64,000 nucleotides of DNA from Sphingomonas sp. DG1-23 (GTDB lineage Bacteria > Pseudomonadota > Alphaproteobacteria > Sphingomonadales > Sphingomonadaceae). Of this stretch, positions 59,223-64,000 are shown in pieces. The stretch lies in assembly GCF_030730875.1 (NCBI RefSeq), contig NZ_JAVAMA010000009.1:175244-239243 (forward strand). Direction: 5' to 3'. How positions within the stretch are numbered: position 1 is the first letter of the stretch; every line of letters starts with the position of its first letter. The translations under genes and the position numbers were made by a program. The notes under the pieces are model-generated. The model worked only from the letters and a program-made list of their open reading frames with translations, had not been told where the DNA came from and made no database searches.

Positions 59223-59273
59223 TTCCCTGGCACCTTTCGAAATCAGCGTACCGGCAACCGCGCCGGCTGATTT

Positions 59274-59291
59274 CCCTCTATTATAGGATGG
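59274..59291 (-). promoter_or_regulatory. CCTATAA-type promoter box, fliL-fliM operon
   Basis: CCATCCTATAATAGAGGG on the minus strand, 52 bp before the fliL start. It contains a perfect TATAAT. An ftr-like element (59295) takes the place of a -35. The mirrored form CTATTATAG might also help flgF on the plus strand. Confidence 0.62.
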
Positions 59292-59294
59292 TCA

Positions 59295-59313
59295 CCCGGC
59301 AATTTCTGCCTAG
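59295..59313. promoter_or_regulatory. ftr-like element in the fliL/flgF divergent promoter
   Basis: CCCGGCAATTTCTGCCTAG matches the first half of the flbT element at 46823 (CCCGGCAA) and keeps a GGCA/TGCC dyad. It is 4 bp from the fliL box and 27 bp before the flgF start, so one regulator dimer could act both ways. Confidence 0.5.
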
Positions 59314-59339
59314 CGACAAATTTCTGAAGGGACCGTCCG

Positions 59340-60080
59340 GTGGACATCTCGTCTTATGTATTGCTGAGCCAGGAACAGGCGCTTCGGCGCCGGCTCGACG
59401 TTGCCGCGAACAATCTCGCCAATATGAATACGGTGGGCTTCAAGCGCGAAAAGCCGGTGTTTCGCGAATATGTCGAGCAGGGTGAGACCACGGTCACGCC
59501 CGATGCCCGGAAGACGTCGTACGTGCTCGATTACGGCGCGGTGCACGATGCTTCGGCGGGCGGTTTCCAGCTGACCGACAATCCGCTCGACGTGATGATC
59601 GAGGGGCCGGGCTATCTGAGCGTCGAGGCGCCGGGCGGCGGCACCGCTTATACGCGTGCAGGCTATATAAAGGTGCTGCAGAGCGGCGAACTCGCCACCG
59701 CGGGAGGTCAGAAGGTCCTCGGCGAAGGCGGCAAGCCGATCAGCGTGCCGCCCGAGAGCGCCGGCCGCCTCAGCATTTCTCCGGATGGCAGCGTGATCGG
59801 TCCCGACGGTCCGCTTGGCCGCATAACGGTCACCGTGTTCAACGAGGCGAACCTAGATCCGCGCGGCGACGGCATGATGAACGGCCGCGAAGGGCGCGAG
59901 CTCAGCGCCGCAGAAACCAGCCTGAAGTCGGGCGGGGTCGAGGGATCGAACGTCAACGCGATCGTCGAGACCACCGACATGGTCGAGATCCTGCGCGCCT
60001 ACCAGACCAGCATGAACCTCAACGAAAGCATGTCCGACCTTCGCAAGAAGGCGATCGACCGGCTCGGCCGCGTCGGCTGA
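59340..60080 (+). CDS. flgF: Flagellar proximal rod protein FlgF
   Basis: 246 residues. FlgF is one of the rod subunits crossing the periplasm. The N-terminal rod motif is ISSYVLLSQEQALRRRLDVAANNLANMNTVGFKREKPVF, the body is TDNPLDVMIEGPGYLSVEAPGGGTAYTRAGYIKVLQSGELAT, and the C-terminus is EGSNVNAIVETTDMVEILRAYQTSMNLNESMSDLRKKAIDRLG. The start is GTG at 59340. It is first of flgF-flgG-flgA-flgH, opposite fliL. Confidence 0.93.
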   Translation: MDISSYVLLSQEQALRRRLDVAANNLANMNTVGFKREKPVFREYVEQGETTVTPDARKTSYVLDYGAVHDASAGGFQLTDNPLDVMIEGPGYLSVEAPGGGTAYTRAGYIKVLQSGELATAGGQKVLGEGGKPISVPPESAGRLSISPDGSVIGPDGPLGRITVTVFNEANLDPRGDGMMNGREGRELSAAETSLKSGGVEGSNVNAIVETTDMVEILRAYQTSMNLNESMSDLRKKAIDRLGRVG

Positions 60081-60103
60081 CATTCCAGAAAGGGCTAGAT
60101 TAT

Positions 60104-60885
<782 letters not shown>

Positions 60886-60886
<1 letters not shown>

Positions 60887-61326
60887 TGAGCGCGCTGCTC
60901 GCTCTGGCGCTGCTCGGCGCCGGGACCGTCCCGGCTCCGGCCGAGGACGTGCAGGTCTCCGTCCTCGCCCATCCGATCGAGAAGGGCACGCGGCTCGACC
61001 GCGGCGACTTCGAGAGCGAGGCACGCACGCCGGCAGCGGCGCGCGGCGCGCTCGCCGCCGAGGATGCCGTCGGCATGGAGGCCGCGCGCAACCTGACCGC
61101 AGGCATGATCGTGCGACGCTCGGATCTGATGAAGCCGCAGCTCGTGCGGCGCGGCGAGCCGGTGACGATCCGCATCGTCAGCGGCGCGCTGGTGATCACC
61201 TCCTCGGGCCGCGCGCTGAACGGCGGCGGGCAGGGCGAAATGGTGCGGGTGGTGACCAATACCACCAATCGCACGCTCGATGGAACGATCGAAGGCTCCG
61301 GCACCGTCCGGATCGCCGCACCGTAA
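60886..61326 (+). CDS. flgA: Flagellar P-ring assembly chaperone FlgA (short form)
   Basis: 146 residues with a signal peptide (SALLALALLGAGTVPAPA). The remainder is essentially one SAF domain: VQVSVLAHPIEKGTRLDRGDFE, RNLTAGMIVRRSDLMKPQLVRRGEPVTI, then GGGQGEMVRVVTNTTNRTLDGTIEGSGTVRI. FlgA helps P-ring subunit FlgI assemble in the periplasm. Most FlgA proteins have over 200 residues with an extra N-terminal domain, so this is a trimmed version, as in some alphaproteobacteria. flgI itself is not in view. Confidence 0.88.
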
Positions 61327-61344
61327 TTCACAGGGAATCTGAAC

Positions 61345-62106
61345 ATGCGTAAGATCATTCTTCTCGTGGCGCTCGGCGCCACGCTCTCGGGCTGCGGCGC
61401 CGTCGGGCGTCTCCAGCAGGTGGGCAAGGCGCCCAAGCTCTCCGGCATCGATCCGGTGGCGGCACCCGAAGTCGAGGCATCGCTGGCGATGCCTTCGGAT
61501 CGCAGCGGCGGTCGTCCGACCAACGCAGCGGCGATGCAGCAGCCGGCCGGAACGGCGAGCGCGTCGCTGTTCCGCACGGGCGCGGGCGCGTTCTTCCGCG
61601 ATCAGCGCGCGGGCAAGATGGGCGACATCCTGACGATCAAGATCAACATCCAGGACAAGGCCGATATCGGCAACAACACCTCGCGCACCCGCGGCGGCTC
61701 CGAAAATGGCGGGCTTGGCGGGCTGCTCGGCATCGCGCCGGTCGCCAAGCTGCTCGGCAACAATGCCGCGGCGGCGCTCGAGACCAATTCGGGTTCCAAA
61801 TATGCCGGCGGCGGCACCACCGCGCGTTCCGAGACGATCAACATGACGATGGCGGCGATCGTCACCCAGGTGCTGCCCAACGGCAATCTGATGATCCGCG
61901 GCAAGCAGGAAGTGCGGGTCAATTTCGAGATGCGCGAGCTGATCGTCACCGGCATCATCCGCCCCGAGGACATCGCCCGCGACAATTCGATCAACCATTC
62001 GCAGATCGCCGAGGCGCGCGTGATCTATGGCGGCAAGGGTCAGCTCACCGACGCGCAGCAGGCGCGCTGGGGCCAGCAGATCTACGACGCGTTGTTCCCG
62101 TTCTGA
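61345..62106 (+). CDS. flgH: Flagellar L-ring lipoprotein FlgH
   Basis: 253 residues. It forms the outer-membrane ring around the rod. The lipobox LSGC (VALGATLSGCGAVG) gives a lipidated Cys near residue 16. Conserved stretches are SLFRTGAGAFFRDQRAGKMGDILTIKINIQDKADIGNNTSR, TMAAIVTQVLPNGNLMIRGKQEVRVNFEMRELIVTGIIRPEDIARDNSINHSQIAEARVIYGGKGQLTDAQQARWGQQIYDALFPF, the last being the typical FlgH C-terminus. It is followed by a strong terminator. Confidence 0.95.
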   Translation: MRKIILLVALGATLSGCGAVGRLQQVGKAPKLSGIDPVAAPEVEASLAMPSDRSGGRPTNAAAMQQPAGTASASLFRTGAGAFFRDQRAGKMGDILTIKINIQDKADIGNNTSRTRGGSENGGLGGLLGIAPVAKLLGNNAAAALETNSGSKYAGGGTTARSETINMTMAAIVTQVLPNGNLMIRGKQEVRVNFEMRELIVTGIIRPEDIARDNSINHSQIAEARVIYGGKGQLTDAQQARWGQQIYDALFPF

Positions 62107-62131
62107 TTTGAATCCTTCGGGGGAGGGGTGG

Positions 62132-62165
62132 GGCCCGTCCGAGCAATCGGGCGGGCCTTTTTTTT
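62132..62165 (+). terminator. Rho-independent terminator after flgH
   Basis: GGCCCGTCCGA-GCAA-TCGGGCGGGCC (11-bp stem with one G-T-type mismatch) followed by T8, 26 bp after the flgH stop. It ends the flgF-flgG-flgA-flgH transcript. Confidence 0.9.
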
Positions 62166-62211
62166 GCGCGCGGAACCGCTAGCATCGCTGCTCTTGATCA
62201 AAGGGGTTGGC

Positions 62212-63798
62212 ATGAGCGGATTCGAGACGACCCGGCGGCAGGCATTGGCGCTGTCGATGGGGAGCCTTGCGGGACTGGCATTGCCCGCCTGGGCGCGCTC
62301 CGCGGACCTCGGCGAAGCCGATATCGATGCGATCGTACGGCCGTTCCTGCAGGCCTTCGACACCCCCGGAATAGCGGTGGCGGTGGTGCGGCGCGGACAG
62401 CCCGCCTTCGTCAAGGGCTATGGCGTGCGCACGCTCGGCAAGCCCGCTCCCGTCGACATCCACACGCGCTTCGGCATCGCGTCGCACTCGAAGGCGTTCA
62501 CCGCGGCCGCGCTGGCGCTGCTGATCGACCAAGGCAAGATCGGCTGGGAAGATCCGGTACTCAAGCATCTGCCCGAGTTCCGGATGCACGATGCGGCGGT
62601 CACCCGGATGATGACGGTGCGCGATCTGCTGGTGCATCGCTCGGGGCTGCCGCTGGGCGCGGGCGACCTGATGTATTTCCCGCAATCGAGCCATGGCGCC
62701 GCCGACGTGCTCAAGGCCTTGCCGCACCTCAAGCCGGTGCGCGGCTTCCGCGCCGGCTATGATTACGACAACATCCTCTATCTCGTGGCCGGCCTGCTGA
62801 TCGAGCGGGTGTCGGGGATCGGTTGGGACCGGTTCATAGAAGAACGGATCCTCGTCCCGGCGGGGATGGCCGACGCAGTGGCCTCGCGCGGGGCGCTGAA
62901 GACCGACAATGTCGCGGGCCGGCATGCGCGGCTCGGCCCGCCGGTGCGCGGTATCGGCAAGCTCGAGGTCGTTCAGGCCGACGAGGGGCCCGCGATCGAC
63001 GCCGCGGGCGGGATCAACGCCAGCATCGCCGACATGGCGAAATGGCTGCAATTGCAGCTGGACCAGGGAAAGCTGCCGGACGGCAAGCAGCTCTGGTCGC
63101 CCGAGCAGGCGAAGGAGATGTGGACGCCGGCCACGATCACTGCCTCGAGCGAGGGGCCGACACCGGAGAATCCCGTTCGGCCGATCCTCCAGACCTACGC
63201 GCTCGGCTGGTTCGTCCAGGACTATCGCGGGCTGCGCATGATCCAGCATAGCGGCGGACTTTCGGGCCAGGTGACCTATTCGGGCCTGCTGCCCTCGCGC
63301 GGGATCGCCGTGTCGGTGTTCAGCAATGTCGAGGAGAGCGTCTCGTCGGCGATCCGGAACGCCATTCTCGATCGGCTGATCGACGCCCCCGCGTTCGACT
63401 GGGTCGGTGCCTATGGCGCGCGCTCGAAAGCGGCGCAGGCGGAAGCGCTGGCGAGCGTCGAGGGCGGGATCGGCAAGGCGCCCGCCGGCGGTCCGTCGCT
63501 GCCGCTCGCTTCCTATGCTGGACGCTATCGCGATCCCTGGTACGGCGACATCGTCGTCGCTGAAAAGCGCGGCAAGCTGACGATCGACTTCACGCCCACG
63601 CCGGTGTTCAAGAGCGCGCTGGAACCTTGGGGACCGGACACGTTCCGCACCCGGTTCGCGAGGGATGCCGGCGAGGATGCGATCGTCACTTTCGCGGTGG
63701 GCGGCGGCAAGGTGACCGGTGTTACGATGAGGGCGCTCTCACCGCTCGCCGATTTCAGCTTCGACTATCAGCATCTGGCGTTCGTGCCGGTTCCCTGA
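62212..63798 (+). CDS. Serine hydrolase of the beta-lactamase/esterase (class C-like) family, Tat-exported
   Basis: 528 residues. The N-terminus SGFETTRRQALALSMGSLAGLALPAWA has the Tat twin-Arg signal. The catalytic domain has SHSK (IASHSKAFTAAALALLI) for the nucleophile Ser and Lys, YDYDNILY for the YxN motif and MIQHSGGLSGQ for the HxG motif. A C-terminal lipocalin-like domain (LASYAGRYRDPWYGDIVVAEKRGKLTIDF) follows from about residue 425. Such proteins are esterases, D-peptidases or beta-lactamases; substrate unknown. ATG 62212 follows AAAGGGG. It is inserted between flgH and the flagellin gene and probably has no motility role. Confidence 0.88.
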   Translation: MSGFETTRRQALALSMGSLAGLALPAWARSADLGEADIDAIVRPFLQAFDTPGIAVAVVRRGQPAFVKGYGVRTLGKPAPVDIHTRFGIASHSKAFTAAALALLIDQGKIGWEDPVLKHLPEFRMHDAAVTRMMTVRDLLVHRSGLPLGAGDLMYFPQSSHGAADVLKALPHLKPVRGFRAGYDYDNILYLVAGLLIERVSGIGWDRFIEERILVPAGMADAVASRGALKTDNVAGRHARLGPPVRGIGKLEVVQADEGPAIDAAGGINASIADMAKWLQLQLDQGKLPDGKQLWSPEQAKEMWTPATITASSEGPTPENPVRPILQTYALGWFVQDYRGLRMIQHSGGLSGQVTYSGLLPSRGIAVSVFSNVEESVSSAIRNAILDRLIDAPAFDWVGAYGARSKAAQAEALASVEGGIGKAPAGGPSLPLASYAGRYRDPWYGDIVVAEKRGKLTIDFTPTPVFKSALEPWGPDTFRTRFARDAGEDAIVTFAVGGGKVTGVTMRALSPLADFSFDYQHLAFVPVP

Positions 63799-63840
63799 AC
63801 CGAGAGGTCTCGAAAGGGCCGAAGGTCTCCTAATCTTTTG

Positions 63841-63848
63841 CTAACCAT
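63841..63848. promoter_or_regulatory. CtrA-half-site-like element upstream of flagellin
   Basis: CTAACCAT followed by TTAAATTA resembles the TTAACCAT half-site of the alphaproteobacterial cell-cycle regulator CtrA (7 of 8 bases). It is about 140 bp before the flagellin start. Short motif, so tentative. Confidence 0.3.
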
Positions 63849-63985
63849 TTAAATTACCAGTCCGATTTTGGTCGGTCCCGAAGTCTTCCCATGATGAAGT
63901 TGCAGGACGCGCATGCGTCAGGCCGCGGATCGGCGTCTTCCGGTCCGGGCCGCAGAAGCGGCTCTAGTCCAAGAAGGAAATTATC

Positions 63986-64000
63986 ATGGGTTTCTCTGTC
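63986..64000 (+). CDS. Probable flagellin, first five codons
   Basis: ATG 63986 follows GAAGGAAA and reads MGFSV to the window edge. The position at the end of a hook/rod gene region and the start resembling flagellins of sphingomonads (M-x-FSVNT type) suggest flagellin. Five residues cannot prove it; the following sequence decides. The 190-bp leader upstream is long and contains GC-rich inverted segments (for example GGACGCGCATGCGTC near 63915), which would fit the FlbT-dependent control of flagellin mRNA. Confidence 0.5.

Noticed and set aside
62212..63798. Antibiotic-resistance beta-lactamase
   Set aside because: SxxK, YxN and HxG motifs occur across the whole serine hydrolase family, and the C-terminal lipocalin-like domain and length favour an esterase/peptidase-type member; resistance cannot be claimed.

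Overview
The window reads as one piece of a GC-rich alphaproteobacterial chromosome, most likely Sphingomonas or a close sphingomonad. The main reasons are a Caulobacter-type oxidative xylose pathway (XylX/XylB/XylC/XylD homologues), a ManD closely resembling the Novosphingobium enzyme, the alphaproteobacterial flagellar regulator FlbT with MotE and a DUF6468 protein, and TonB-receptor loci carrying cupin and tryptophan-halogenase-like genes. No rRNA, tRNA, CRISPR array or complete insertion sequence was seen.

Positions 1-4.5 kb hold the end of a LacI regulator, an MFS transporter, an AlkB-like dioxygenase, an ArsR regulator with a BigR/SqrR-like cysteine pair, PfkB, and a P-loop kinase with a degenerate phosphotransferase half. 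Positions 4.5-28 kb form a xylan/glucuronoxylan utilisation locus: GH10 xylanase, ManD, GH67 alpha-glucuronidase, a cupin protein, a very large TonB-dependent receptor, two halogenase-like flavoproteins coupled to GH43 and GH9 enzymes, a GH3 beta-xylosidase/glucosidase, a LacI repressor, an XylE-like sugar porter and xylonate dehydratase XylD. XylX-XylB-XylC follow at 34.1-37.0 kb. Six 14-bp LacI-type palindromes (consensus near TGKTAGCGCTAMCA) sit beside these transcription units and tie them into one probable regulon. The logic is import of oligosaccharides by the receptor, periplasmic trimming by the glycosidases, xylose uptake, and oxidation of xylose towards 2-oxoglutarate.

Positions 28-41 kb carry mixed genes: GNAT, a CueR-like MerR regulator facing a glutaredoxin-MauE membrane fusion across a textbook 19-bp-spacer promoter, small secreted proteins, a MarR regulator behind an array of operator-like dyads, a DUF4198 protein, a thymidylate kinase and a GGDEF-EAL protein.

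From 40.4 kb to the end lies a flagellar region: an XRE regulator, an unusual sigma-70-family factor, a FlgJ-like rod hydrolase, FliJ, FliI, FlbT, FlgE-FlgK-FlgL, a TPR protein, MotE-DUF6468-FliM-FliL, FlgF-FlgG-FlgA-FlgH, and the first codons of a probable flagellin. Many flagellar units are preceded by a shared CCTATAA-type box without an obvious -35. Between FlbT and FlgE an AT-richer insert of about 2 kb carries a secreted avidin-family (biotin-binding) protein and a pseudogene decayed by about five frameshifts.
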